Assembly (NCBI GenBank): GCA_947652605.1
Contig: OX393577.1
Span: 71,200,108 to 71,264,107 of the forward strand
From: Elmis aenea
Taxonomy: Eukaryota; Arthropoda; Insecta; Coleoptera; Elmidae
DNA length: 64,000 nt
Direction: 5' to 3'
Shown here in pieces: positions 46,594-58,964 of this stretch; the stretch's first letter is position 1, and the number at the start of each line of letters is the position of its first letter. The notes beneath the pieces are model-generated. The model was given only the letters and a program-made list of their open reading frames with translations. It made no database searches and was not told the DNA's origin. A program made the translations under genes and the position numbers.

Positions 46594-47114
46594 AAATAAA
46601 ATGAAGTCAACAATCTGTATTTTGGTGAATAATTTTGTATCTTGTTGTTAACTATACTGTGTTCCATTAAACGTTTTAAATTTAAAAATAATTTATTATA
46701 TATTGCGTAAAATGCTTGTTATCGAAATTGACTTTACTTGTTTGTAGGTATGTTATAGTTATGATTGTTTTGAATCGTGACTGTATGTACTGCCAACTAA
46801 ACATAATTGAAGAATGATAATTTCTGGTAACATCTATATATCCATGACAATATGGCATTATGCTTAAGCACACCTGAAAAATTAAGACATTTATCGTAAC
46901 ATACACTTTTATATGAAGGATACATAATTTTTATCTGTCAAAACAGCCGAGTTGCGATTTACAAAAATGTTTTCTTCATTCAGTATTATTAGGGTGTGTT
47001 GAAAAGATAATTCTTTGGAAAAAGTCAAGATTTCATTACCTTCAACTTGTTAAATATTTAATACGATTTAACCCAAAAACAATAATATATAAATATTATA
47101 TATATATGTATATA

Positions 47115-48348
47115 CAGGGTGTTTCATTTTTCGATAGGCCACTATTGCTATCTCCGTAAATAATGAAAATACAAGGTTGGTTAAATGGGACAAAAGTTAG
47201 CTATTTAGGTGTGTATTTCAAAACAGATCTTGTTTTGTTTAAAAATTCCATGGCTTGCGTGATATAACGAAAAAACCGAAATCAATCAAAATTTTTAAAC
47301 TTAAATATCTCGGCTATTGTTGTGAATACACAAAAACGTCAAAGGAAAAATTTTTTGTAAATTTTGTTGTCTATAAGGTGGCGATAGTCAATTTTTTTTA
47401 AATAAATTATCGTGCGAGATATTTGACAATACAACTTTTTTTTAAATGACAGTCGTAGTAGGTGATGATTTAGATTTAAAGGTAATTTTTTTCTCTTTAC
47501 AATGATATAATATTATGTATGCCTATTTTCAAAAATAAGCGAAATAACTTGAAAAAATGCAAAATCATAAGATAGAAATCAAGGTTGCCATGGTAAAAAA
47601 CAAAAACCGACTTCAATTGTTTTATTTCGAGCTTTGCTTGTCTATTATGTCACTCATTAAACAGGAATATTACAACAAATGTAATGCGAAATTAAAATAA
47701 TCATACTAATAGCCATAACATGAATGTAGTTTATACCTCTTACTATGACATTAGCAAAACAGTATTTAAAATATCTACATATGTCGATTTACATTATTTC
47801 CAGTTGATACAATTATTATAATAAACAAGCAAGGGTAGAAATAAAACAATTGAAGTCGGTTATTGTTTTTTTCATGGCAACCTTGATTTTTATCTTATGA
47901 TTTTGCATTTTTTTAGGTTATTTCGCTTATTTTTGAAAATAGACACATAATATTATATCATTGTAAAGAGAAAAAAATTACCTTTAAATCTAAGTCATCA
48001 CCTACTACGACTGCCATTTAAAAAAAAGTTGTTTTGTCAAATATCTCGCACGGTAATTTATTTAAAAAAAAGTGACTATTGCCATCTTATAGAACACAAA
48101 ATTTACAAAAAATTTTTCCTTTGACGTTTTTGTGTATTCGCAACAATAGCCGAGATATTCAAGTTTAAAAATTTTGATGGATTTCGGTTTTTTCGTTATA
48201 TCACGCAAGCCATGGAATTTTTAAACAAAACAAAATCTGTTTTGAAATACACACCTAAATAGCTAACTTTTGTCCCATTTAACCAACCTTGTATTTTCAT
48301 TATTTACGGAGATAGCAATAGTGGCCCATCGAAAAGTGAAACACCCTG
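47115..48348. mobile_element. palindromic transposon, TA-CAGGGTG ends
   Basis: Ends CAGGGTGTTTCATTTTTCGA and its near complement ending TGAAACACCCTG, with TA on both sides (47113-47114, 48349-48350). Arms of about 530 bp (TTAAATGGGACAAAAGTTAG near 47183, its complement near 48260) enclose a loop of about 170 bp. No coding sequence. Confidence 0.85.
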
Positions 48349-48371
48349 TATAATGTGTATGTTGTTCCAAA

Positions 48372-48883
48372 GGTTTTCGCGGTTGTAATTTGTTGAACTA
48401 GGTTCTCGGGCACTGAACCGCGTCTGTTGCTGGTTTTTAGAGAGACCGAGTTCTCGACGTTTCGACGAGGTCACACTCGTCATCTTCAGGGGTCTGGATT
48501 GACTCCTCCAGACTCCTGAAGATAACGAGTGTGACCTCGTCGAAACGTCGAGAACTCGGTCTCTCTAGAGCAGGGGTGCGCAAACTAGGGGGCGCGAAGA
48601 ACGATGCGGGGGGCGCAATGACAGCCATAATATAAATTTAAAAGAAAAAATTTAGTTTTTTTACATTTCAAATATGTTTTCTGTTTGCAATGTTGTATTT
48701 CTATAATATTTCGTATCGGTTGATCGAAAATTATCGATGCCTGCTAACTTCAAAGTGAAAAAAAATTGAAGGGGGCGCAAGTTGACATGCTGAAAAAAAT
48801 GGGGACGTGGCATAAAAAGTTTGCGCACCCCTGCTCTAGAGACCACCAACAGACGCGGTCCAGCACCCGAGAACCTAGTTCAA
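48372..48883. mobile_element. foldback element with GGTTTTCGCGG start
   Basis: Arms of about 105 bp share TTGAACTAGGTTCTCGGG and GAGTTCTCGACGTTTCGACG, then AGGTCACACTCG, in inverted order around a short centre (48497-48505). The right arm is interrupted by a hAT MITE. I have seen similar CGTCGAAACGTCGAGAAC repeats in other insects but cannot name the family. Confidence 0.65.
48571..48833. mobile_element. hAT MITE nested in the foldback element
   Basis: Ends CAGGGGTGCGCAAACTAGGG and AAGTTTGCGCACCCCTG. Exact 8-bp duplication CTCTAGAG on both sides (48563-48570, 48834-48841). 263 bp. Confidence 0.92.
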
Positions 48884-49417
48884 TATATATGTATATATAG
48901 GAGTTTCCTAAAATGCTTGTTCATATATTTATATATTATTAGCATTCGGAACATTTTTAGGAATCTTTTTTTATCTAAAAGAGTAACCTATACATTTCTA
49001 CAAACATGTGTATTCAGCATTTTACACACTTAAAACAAACAGTAGGCAACTATGTCAAAATTTGATTAAAGTAATTTTGACCATTTTTATCTGTTTGTAA
49101 AAATCGATGTACATGTCACTTACAAAATGTGTTATATTTTATTTTGTATTTTAGCAAATGAAATTGTTAAAATGTCCAACGACTTAAATTCTTTAGATAA
49201 TTTGTATATTGTAAAAGTGGCTACACATGCCCACGGGCTCAGGGCAAGTGTTGTCAGCATTTACAAAACATGAAAATTTTATATAAACTTTCAATGTGTC
49301 ACTGCAATTTTAAATAAAAAAATAGTTGCATTATTGTACAATTTTGAAACAAGCACAAATATAAATGGATTGTTTCATATTGCAAAAATCTATTTATTTT
49401 TGGTAGTCTTGCGTGAG

Positions 49418-49635
49418 CAGGGCCGGCGCTACCATTAAGGCGAACTAGGCGGTCGCCTAGGGCGCTATCCATAGGGGGGGCGCAAAAATGTGTAATCACC
49501 ATTATTAAAAAATAAAATTGTATTATTTATCGATTATCGTACTGTCGCAAATATTAATTTCTGTAAAAATTTGTGTGAAAGGGGGCGTTATAACAAGTTT
49601 TGCCTAGGGCGCTAAATAACCTGGCGCCGGCCCTG
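49418..49635. mobile_element. hAT MITE, 218 bp
   Basis: Perfect terminal complement CAGGGCCGGCGC / GCGCCGGCCCTG, with exact 8-bp duplication TGCGTGAG (49410-49417, 49636-49643). Confidence 0.92.
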
Positions 49636-50286
49636 TGCGTGAGAGGACATGTATATTGAACATACAACATAGTATATTTGAATTAGATACAATAAAAGTT
49701 CAAGCATAATATGTTAAAATAACCGATTGTTATATATATACTTCACTGCACAATACTGTGCAGTCAAGTACATCTTGACTGTTAATTCATACATTAGTGT
49801 ATTGTTTGTATATACGTTAAGTCTTATGCTTGTATTGAAAGAAAAAGTGTGAATGATATTTTAAAATATTAAGAATACATAAATATTAATATTGGGATTG
49901 TTTCATTAAAAACAGTGCAAAGTATAACTTAACCGCTACATCTTAAAAAACATACTTTATTTTTTTTTAGCTTAAAGTAGATCGATTTTATCATGCTCCC
50001 CACTTAACAACTCGCTGGTTTTACAAAATGGTGGCAATTTACATACTATAGGAAGCAATTCTGGTTTAACATTTTACATGAAATGCCCATATACTATGTC
50101 ACAATTAACGTGAATTACCTTGTGTAACAGCTTTTTTTTTTGCGGATGAACAACTTGTTTAATACTATTTATTTAAAGTGTCGACACATTTCGCAATTAA
50201 AAATAAGGTTAAATGTTTCAGGCTAAACTGCACAAATATTTTACAAACACAAGACAAATATTAAATTGCAAATTTAACATTTTTTT

Positions 50287-51442
50287 TTACAATTTTTCTT
50301 TTATCATATTTTCACTTGCTTCCCAAAGAGTTTTGGATAGGCCATCATCAAATTCTATTTTTGACTTGTATAATTTGCAGTCTCTATAAAAATGTCCACT
50401 TTCATGGTTCAACTCCAATTCTGTAGCACAATATATTGCGGTTTGAGCACCCTACAAATTTTATTATTCAGACAATCTGCTACACACATTCTAAATAGCA
50501 TTTAACTATAATTTTTTAATTCACTTTAAGAATAATACTTTTTATCTCAATAGAGCAATTACCTGCTTGCAGTTTCTCATATACAAAAATGCTATTGGGG
50601 CAATTAAAATGTACAAATACCATTTTGTCAAAAAATGTCTAAATAAATTTGTGTAAACCCATCCTGGACAAATTGTGTAGATATTCACACCAAATTCTCT
50701 AGTACGTTTTGCCAATTCTTGTCCAAAATAAGCATTGGCCAATTTTGAATTAGCGTAACCGTTTGGCTTTCCCTGTACTCTTTCAAGATTTAAATCATCC
50801 AAATATATTTTACCCTTTTCGTGTAATGTAGAAGATATAATTAATATGCGACTCGGTTTTGACTCTTTCAAAGTGTCCAATAATAAGTTTGTTAAAAGAA
50901 AATGTCCTAAATGGTTGACACCAAAATGTATTTCAAAACCGTCTTCTGTTTTCACTTTCATTTTATCTGGGAACGACACTCCTGCATTGTTCACCAAAAT
51001 ATTAAGTTTTGTATAACGTGATGTAAAACATTTAACAAACTTTTCTACTGACTTTAAACAAGCCAAATTTAATTCCATTGGCACCTAAAATTTATAATGT
51101 AAAAATGTGCATATCATGAACGATTATAGAAAAACTAATAAAGGCTATATGCTTCACACTAGTTACCATTATAGCTTTATTATTTATTTCATAATTTATT
51201 TTGCAAATGGCTTCTGTTGCAGCATTAACGTTTCGACAAGCAAAAACTACTTCGGCCTCTCGTTTTGCCAACTCCTTGGCAATTTCATAACCAATACCTG
51301 AATTAGCGCCAGTAATTAAAGCAACTTGTCCAGTTAATTTTGCATTATTAATGCACTTTCCCCACTGATTTTCTCGATATTTTCTTAATCCAAAAAGTAT
51401 TAATATGGTAGGAATTATATAATAAGCAACCACAAGTAACAT
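50287..51442 (-). CDS. Short-chain dehydrogenase, retinol dehydrogenase 11-14-like
   Basis: NAD(P)-dependent SDR, probably an ER-membrane enzyme acting on a retinoid or other lipophilic alcohol/ketone. The substrate cannot be told from sequence. Exons 51442-51167, 51084-50563 and 50451-50287 give 320 residues. Residues 1-18 are a hydrophobic anchor (MLLVVAYYIIPTILILFG). The cofactor motif TGANSGIG is at residues 44-51, NNAG at 124-127, a catalytic serine in RILIISST, and YANSK with catalytic Tyr202 and Lys206. PGWV follows. I chose the first clear ATG; an upstream in-frame stretch after a TTGTCTCAG could be an extra 5' exon. Divergent from CDK5RAP3. Confidence 0.9.
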
Positions 51443-51924
51443 TTTTGACAAACCTGAGACAACATTATCATAAAAGTAACCAGAATACAAGAAAAGTAAC
51501 CAGAATACAAGAAAAGTAACCAGAATACAAGAAAAGTAACCAGATGCAACATTGTGACCAATGACTGATTATGTGACTGATGTGAAGTTGCGTACATTTG
51601 AACTACTACAATTATTGACAATTATATTACTACGTTGCTACATGCTTGCTACTAAGAACTAAGCATCCGATTCTGTGGCATCCGAGCATAACCCAGAAAC
51701 GTGAATAGCCAACGAGGCATTCGCCACAAATAATTGTTGTCCTTAAATTTTTGACGTTTCTCGTAACCTGTTGTGACAACAGAACAGAACATACGGTTGT
51801 AACCACAGAATATAGTTCATAGATTAGAGAGAAAAACATAGTTGTAACCACAGAACATATGTTGTAACGTGGTTTTAACCAAACAGATTTATGTGTTACC
51901 ATATGTCTCAATCTAAAGCTCAAA
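51443..51924. promoter_or_regulatory. shared upstream region of SDR and CDK5RAP3
   Basis: 482 bp between divergent start codons, including a 20-bp tandem repeat close to the SDR start. Promoter role inferred from layout. Confidence 0.4.
51472..51544. repeat. 20-bp tandem repeat, 3.6 copies
   Basis: Unit CAGAATACAAGAAAAGTAAC repeated exactly three times with partial copies at both ends. It lies 30 bp upstream of the SDR start codon. Confidence 0.95.
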
Positions 51925-53555
51925 ATGAATGAACAAAATATACCAATAGATATAAATACTGGCAAATTGCTGGACTGGCTAGTAAGTAGGAGACATGTTA
52001 ATAAAGATTGGCAAAACAGTGTTTTAAAAATTCGCGAAAAAATCAACAATGCTATTCAAGACATGCCTGCTCATGAAGGAGTCATTAAATTGTTATCCAG
52101 GCAACATATAAATTATTTTCATTGTTTAAAAATAATTGAAATATTAAAAGAAACAGAGGCCGATACCAAGAATTTATTTGGTCGCTATGGGTCACAGAGA
52201 ATGAAGGACTGGAAAGATATCGTACAGTCATATCAACAAGATGGTTTATATTTAGCCGAAGCTGCACAGGTACTGATTCGCAATGTTAATTATGAAATAC
52301 CAAGTTTGCGAAAACAAATCGTGAAATTTGAACAGGTTGGTGTTTTATGTTGTTACGTACTCGACGTACTTTGCTTAAATACAATAATCGCTACGTATCT
52401 TATATATAGATTATTATGAATTTGAAATTATCATTAAATCTAGGCATTCATTTTTTCTAGGTACAAGCTGACTGTGAGAAAAAAATTAAAGATTACACAA
52501 AAAATGAAACCTTAATGATAAACGAGTTCAATTCGACTTGCAAACAATTAGGTATATGTGGTGAAAAAATTAAGGTGGAACTGGTGCAACTTCTTGATGA
52601 ATTACCTCACATTTATGACGAGGCGTTTGAGAAAATTAAATCACTTCAAAATGCGGTTGATTTCTATACTGGGTTTGTTAAATTTAATTCTGGACAAGAA
52701 AATAATTTTGATGTTTTGCCAATGCTTAAGTACCTAATAGCTCATGGTAATACTACAACATACGAATATATGTACGGTGAAAAACCTGTATCTATTGAAT
52801 TATCTGAAATTAAACCAACGGAAAATGTGAAGCAGATTAACGGTATAGATTTTGGGGATCATGTCATAACAACAGATTTTGAGGATACGAATGCAATTTC
52901 TGGTGATGTATCTATTAATTGGGACAATTCAAACAGTGAAGATGATTTTGAAATAGTTAATCCTGAAAATGTTAACAGTAATTTAGAAGAATCTGGTATT
53001 GTGGTTGAAAACTCAGTACTTGATGGTATTGCTCGTGGTAATGATGCGTTGACAATTCTGGATAATCCCAAGACAAGAGATGAAGTACTAAATGGTCTTA
53101 TAGAACTTCAAGCCTTTTTAAACATGCGCTTATTTGAAATCTCTAATGAATCAGATTTGTTGACCATGTCACAAATGCAAGATGCACCAACTATTCTGCA
53201 GATGCAGACTCTAGAAACTATCACTGCTGTGAATGATTTTGTGCAAATCGCATTAAATGAACTAACAAATAAAAGAACACAGCATTTGCACAATATTAAA
53301 CATTCTCCTAAATATGTGGACATGCTCACCTCTAGTTTGAAACAAAAATTGGCAGCTGTAGATCGTTTAAGAGCTAGCAAAATTAAATTAGAAGAAAAGA
53401 TTAACGATGCTCGCATACATATACAAAATGTTAAACCTATTATAAACATAATCGTTGAGAATACCAAGATTCTTCAAGGTCAAATTGAAGAAGATATTTC
53501 AAGAAGATATAAAGGAAGACCAACACATATTGTGGGTGGTATCAACATGCTATAA
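51925..53555 (+). CDS. Cdk5rap3: CDK5 regulatory subunit-associated protein 3 (C53)
   Basis: Adaptor of the UFM1 ligase complex (UFL1-DDRGK1) at the ER, linked to ribosome UFMylation and ER-phagy. Two exons, 51925-52335 and 52461-53555, give 501 residues (human 506). The start reads MNEQNIPIDINTGKLLDWLV, with RRHVNKDWQ close to the family start. The N-terminal helical domain (RYGSQRMKDWKDIVQSYQ) and the C-terminal helical part (MRLFEISNESDLL, LKQKLAAVDRLR) are conserved. The middle disordered loop contains IDFG (266-269), INWD (289-292) and DFEIV (299-303), which fit the shuffled and canonical ATG8/UFM1-interacting motifs described for C53. The end GRPTHIVGGINML matches the conserved terminus. 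Confidence 0.95.
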
Positions 53556-53959
53556 GTGAATGATTTATAATACTACTTGGCAGTGCTCTTTTTCTAGAAA
53601 AATCACTGCGGGTACGCATATATGGTGGTTTGTTGTAGGAAAAATGTTGCGGGGACAGATGATTACCAGACAGTGTTGGATGTTGAGCCAACTGCCGGTA
53701 CGGAGTACTGGCTATCCGCTATCGGCACCTTTTACACTATCTGCCGGTACAGCTTACTGGTGCGTTCCAGCCTGCTATTTAGTATGTATAAATAAAATGT
53801 ATCTTATCAATGTACAAGTTCTGTTAATAAAATATTTGGTACGGGATTAAAACAGTTTGTCAGTGTTCAACATGCAATATAGATGGTAAACATAGCTAAT
53901 GGTGAAGTCGAAAGACCAAACAGTTCATTGAAACAAATTAAAATATCATACATAACATA
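53556..53959. other. 3' flank of CDK5RAP3
   Basis: No gene. AATAAA motifs near 53792 and 53827 could end the transcript. A CTGCCGGTAC motif occurs twice (53692, 53741). Confidence 0.45.
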
Positions 53960-54685
53960 CAAGGGAGGGTCACGATACGTTGTTGCTAGAATTTGATAAA
54001 GGCTGTTTATTGCATCAAAGACATCAAAACTAAATGTTTTCTAGAGTTATACGTGCCACTCGCCATTTCCTTCCGAAAAATAGGGAAAAAGCTAAAAATT
54101 GGTATAAAAGGGTCATTTTTGCGATCGCGTTGGCTATGAAACCGTGGCAAAATCGAAATTTTTATATTTACCGATGCGCGCATCCTTTGCAAGTAAAATG
54201 GTGCAAAGTTTTTAAAAAAAATCTTGAACGGTTCCGGAGAAAAACGTCAAAAACGAAACCCCTGCATAAGCGCTATGATTTGTGAAGTGGTTTATCTGTA
54301 TAACTATATCTAGACCTATGATCTAGTCTAGACTAGACGACTTGCATAGGCGTTTAACACAGGGAAAACCATTTTTAAAGGGGCCTCGTTTTTCGCGTTT
54401 TTCTCCGGAACCGTTTAAGATTTTTTCAAAAATGCACCATTTTACTTGCAAAGGATGCGCGCATTGGTAAATAGAAAAATTTCGATTTTGTCTCTGACGG
54501 TATTATGGCCAACGCGATCGTAAAAATTACTTTTATTGTTCAGCTTTTCAGTTTTCCCCCTATTTTTCCGAAGAAAATGGCCAGTGGCACGTATAACTTT
54601 GCAAAACATTTAATTTTGATGTTGTTGATGCAATAAACACAGCCTTAATCAAATTCTAGCGACAACGTGTCGCGACCTTCCCTGG
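53960..54685. mobile_element. palindromic element, about 726 bp
   Basis: Left end CAAGGGAGGGTCACGATACG, right-end complement CCAGGGAAGGTCGCGACACG. Arms of about 330 bp surround a loop near 54300. Shared inverted words include TTTACTTGCAAAGGATGCGC. No target duplication or coding sequence found. Superfamily unknown. Confidence 0.75.
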
Positions 54686-55505
54686 TCAGTTACCATAATA
54701 GTAATAGCGAAAATGACGAATATGAGTCAGAATTAAGCAATTGAAAAAAAAATTAGGCAAATAGTATTAAAGAACGTTCAAAATATAGCTTGTTTTAGAG
54801 GTAATGAAAAAAATTAAATTCACCATAAATGCTGTGCAAACACAATTTTGCTCAAGTTCTATATAAAACTATGAGTATGCTATGCAGTATGCTGTTTAAA
54901 TGTTTTTTCTTTCGAGAAAATGCAATCAGCAAAACACATTTCTTCGCATGTGCGAGAATTATTTAAGTGACTCATTTATTTAATAAATTTTATTAAAAAT
55001 CACGTACTTTTCTACGAAGCATATCTTGTAGAAATGATGGGCCAGGCCAGTATCAAGACTCATCTTGAAATTGGTCCAACCAACATTTCTGTAAGAGATC
55101 TTTTGGGATAATGTTTGTTATATTTTTGCGTGATGATAAGACTAAAAATTCTTTTTAACGACGTCTTTCTATTTTATTAACTTTATTTGGCAATGAGGTC
55201 GTTGACTTCTGGCATCGTCAATATTTTTTAGTTGTGTAAATCTGTACTGTTCTATGTTACTGACTGTCATCTGTCAAATTTTGTTTCATATTTTGACTAC
55301 TGGCCCGCAGTTAAATGATTAACATTAATCTTTATGATACCTAAAGATAATAGTGTTTCATTGTTTGTGCAGTTTCGCTTCAATTTACGTAGATTTCGTC
55401 CAAATGGCGTACGTTATTTATCTTCAAAAGTAGAATTTTGTTGTAGAAGTAGAACTACTGAGTTGATACATAGTTCAGTGCGTTAAAACTTTTTATATAG
55501 TTGTG
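54686..55505. other. Intergenic, upstream of TMC
   Basis: 820 bp of AT-rich DNA. It should hold the TMC promoter and 5' UTR. Nothing else recognised. Confidence 0.45.
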
Positions 55506-58500
55506 ATGTCAGGAGGTGATAGGAAAGGAAAAAAATTGCCTCGCACCCAGGGTTGGGAAGAGGCAGGGTCTGAATTCTATCAAGAAAGTTACCCATCAAA
55601 TGATACAGATTTTGATGTTTTACAGCGAGATCCTAAACATTTAGCTACTCTTCTTCCAAGCAAACAAACAAGAGCAGGTTTGTGTGCTTAAAAGTGTATC
55701 ACATAAATCAATACATATTTAAAAAAAAATTACAGTTGCTACCATAAGAAGAATTCGAACAGACACGAAAACTGTCAGAAGACAAACATCTTCAAGGGCT
55801 CGTAGAGAATCTACTATTCGAAGGGCATCAACAACAGCTGACGTGCAAGTTTCAATGCTACCAGACCTATCAGAAAATTTATCCAATGAACAAAGAACAT
55901 GGGAAGCAATTATGCAAATTAAAGCATTACCAGTATGTATGTCCCAAAAGAAGGAAATGAAAGCAAAATTGCAGGTACCTAAGTCATTTTAGGAATAGTT
56001 TTAAAATACTAAATTTTAATTTATAATAAGGTGTGTTAAGGTAATACCGCCCAGTCTGAAATATCGCCTATGTTTGAATTTCCCGCTTTGCAACATTTAT
56101 TTTAGGTGCGTTCGGGACGTACGCTCTTTTTGCTTTATCTGCTCTTTTTTGCTCCACAGTGTTCGGGACGCGACGTTGGAGTAAAAAAGATCGCTCCGAA
56201 GGGCGTTCGGGACTGCATAAGTGGAGTAAATAAATCTACTCTAATTTGCACCACCTCTGAAGCTGGGGCAAGCTGAGCTCGCGAAAGAAGACATGCGCAT
56301 TACGGATTGTCTACGTTTGAATTCTTTGAATTGCCAGGTACAGCATAAGAATAAGATACAGTTAACATCCAGGCTTCGTGTTATTGTGTTGAATTAGTTA
56401 ACAACAATTTCTTGTGGACAGTAATTAACTTTCGATGTAATTTCCTATTATTAAAACAAAATTTTGGGAAGTTAAATGGTTTCATATCATGACATTTTAC
56501 ATCAATTTTATAACCAAATAATCTAACAAATTCGAAGCAATACAATGTGTTGCTTGTTTTACTTACAATGATGTCTGATTAGACCAACTAGACCGGTCTA
56601 CAACAAAATAGTGAGGTTACCTTTATGTTTGAAATATCCGCTGATTTTCTGCACTTATACGTCCCGAACGCACAAGATTTACTCTTGGAGGCTCTGAGAC
56701 CACGTGATTACAATCTCACTCCAATCCACTCCAATCTGGGAGCGTGCGTCCCGAACGCACCTTTTATTAGCCAAGGGTCGTGTCTGTGATTATTGAAGAA
56801 TATAGTTTTTGTTTGCAGCTAATATTTTTATTTTTAATCTCTGACCACATTTTTTAAAAATATTCAGAATAATGTCTTAGGTGGGCGGTATTACCCTAAC
56901 GCACTGTATGATTTAACTTTTTAATTGTAATTTGCAGTATGTTATGCAAAAGTTTAAGTGATATTTCAATTGTAATTAGTCTATAAGATAAGCAAATTAA
57001 AACAGTTAACTGAGGCATTATTGATATTGCAGAGAGAACCAAACTTGCGACTACAAGGATTCGAACAGTTTAAATGGAAACGAAGAAAAATTTGGAAAAA
57101 GTTTGAGTCCAATGTTAAAGAGACATATAATAAAATAGAGCTGTGGAAAAAAGACTTTAAGAAAATAGAAGGTAACTTCGGAACAGGAGTTGTATCATTT
57201 TTTCTTTTTATTAAGTGGCTGATGTATTTAAATTTAACAATCTTTGCGTTGGTGTTTATATTTGTTATCTTGCCCAGTATCTTATTCGATAAATCTGACG
57301 CAACTCAGTGTAGTGGAAATGTAACATCCACAGACTGTTGTGCCACTATTTATTTCAATAGTAGTTCAGAGGACACGAGTATCTTTCTGGATATCGTGCA
57401 AGGTACAGGAAGAATGGAGCGTACTATATTATTTTATGGTATGTATCCAAATGAAACATTTAATTACCAAGTCAACGAAACTACATTATATTATAATTTA
57501 CCACTTGCGTATGTTGGAACTACTGTTATATATTTTGTGCTTTCATTGGTTGCCATTGTAAAGGCAGCAGCCAAAGGGTTTAAAGAAAGACTGGTAGAAG
57601 GTGAAGGACAGTTTTATCAATATTGTAATATAATTTTTGGAGGGTGGGACTTTTGCATCCATAATGAAAAAACGGCAAATATAAAACATAAGGCCATTTA
57701 TAACGAAGTAAAGGGTTGCATAGAAGCAGAGAGACTTGAAGAAGAACGTCAAAATAGAACTCGTGAAGAAAAAACTAAATTATTCATTATTCGTACATTT
57801 GTAAATGTAATTGTTGCGACTGTTTTGGCAGGATGTGCAGCAACTATATATTATGTTTTCGATTATTCCATAAAAAAACTGAAGGAACTCGAGAGTGTTA
57901 ATGAATCTTCTTTTGATGTAACTTCTGATAACATTGTACAATTACTATATGAATTTTTGCCATCTGTTAGCATAGTGTTCTTAAATATACTGGTCCCATT
58001 TATATTTAGGTATCTAGTCACTTTAGAAAAATATGGTCCGATATATGTAGTACGCATAACTTTGGGACGAACTGTATTTCTTCGTCTTTCTTCTCTTATT
58101 GTATTATACGCTTCGCTTTATTTTCGTGTTTCCTGTAAATTTAAAGATACTGATGTGTGTTATAGTTCAGAATGCAATACCCCAGTTTGCTGGGAAACAT
58201 ACGTCGGCCAACAAATTTATAAGTTAGTATTAACTGATTTTGCCACTCACATATTTTTAACATTTTTCATTAACTTTCCTCGTGCTGTGATTGCTAAAAA
58301 TATTGAAAGCAAATTTGCGAGGTTCGTAGGAGAACAAAGTTTTGAATTACCTAAGCACGTTTTAGATGTTGTTTATTCTCAAACTTTGTGCTGGTTGGGA
58401 GCATTTTATGCTCCTGTTTTACCCGCTGTAGCGGCAGTTTTGTGTTTCTTCATGTTCTATATCAAAAAGTTTTCTTGCCTTGCCAACAGTAAACCTAGTT

Positions 58501-58964
58501 CAACTATTTATCGAGCATCACGATCTAATTCTCTGTTCATGATTGTTTTACTAGTAAGTTTTTGTTTTGCAATAATACCTGTATCTTACGCAATTGCAGA
58601 ACTTCTTCCTTCAAAGTCATGTGGTCCATTTCGAGGGCTAGAGTCTGTATGGAGCGAAGTAACCTATGCATTTTATAATACTCCATTTTGGATACAGAAT
58701 ATTGTTTATTTTTTAACAACAGCCGGATTTGCAGTACCCGCATTTATTATTTTAGCTTTATTACTATATTATTATTATGCTGTTAATTCAGCGAATAAAC
58801 ATATGGTGAGTGTTTTAAAAAGCCAGTTGGTTCTCGAAGGGCACGATAAACAATTTCTGTTAGATCGGCTCAGTATGTTTATCAAACAACAGCAAGAAAA
58901 TCAAAAGAGACTGCGGCAAGCAGAAATGATGAGGGAAGGTGAAAGAAACATCTCGAGCAACTAG
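55506..58964 (+). CDS. Transmembrane channel-like protein (TMC family)
   Basis: Multi-pass membrane protein of the TMC family (TMEM16-like fold). Members include mechanotransduction channel subunits; the role of this clade is less clear. Exons 55506-55677, 55736-55974 and 57033-58964 give 780 residues. The cytosolic N terminus is basic and Arg-rich (about 1-165). WKRRKIWKKFE, then LWKKDFKKIEGNFGTGVVSF is the conserved entry to the first membrane segment. About ten hydrophobic segments follow. The TMC signature CWETYVGQQIYKLVLTDF lies at about residues 521-538. After the last segment the tail is charged and coiled (FIKQQQENQKRLRQAEMM). The overall pattern is closest to TMC5/6/7/8 as far as I can judge by eye. 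The long third exon is intron-free. Intron 2 carries a GGTGCG element. Confidence 0.92.
56104..56762. mobile_element. GGTGCGTTCGGGACG element, 659-bp deletion copy
   Basis: Termini AGGTGCGTTCGGGACGTACG and its near complement CGTGCGTCCCGAACGCACCT. Subterminal parts are related to those of the 34.4-36.9 kb copy, including AAATCTACTCTAATTTGC and GTAACTAATTC-type inner words; the coding middle is deleted. It lies in TMC intron 2. Confidence 0.85.

Noticed and set aside
51472..51544. Short regular repeats considered as a CRISPR-like array
   Set aside because: Copies are directly adjacent with no spacers; simple tandem repeat in an animal genome.
54007..54285. ORFs on both strands near 54.1 kb
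   Set aside because: They are mirror images within the palindromic element and show no domain.
57340..58743. Short ORFs in other frames across the TMC exon
   Set aside because: Shadows of the long coding exon.
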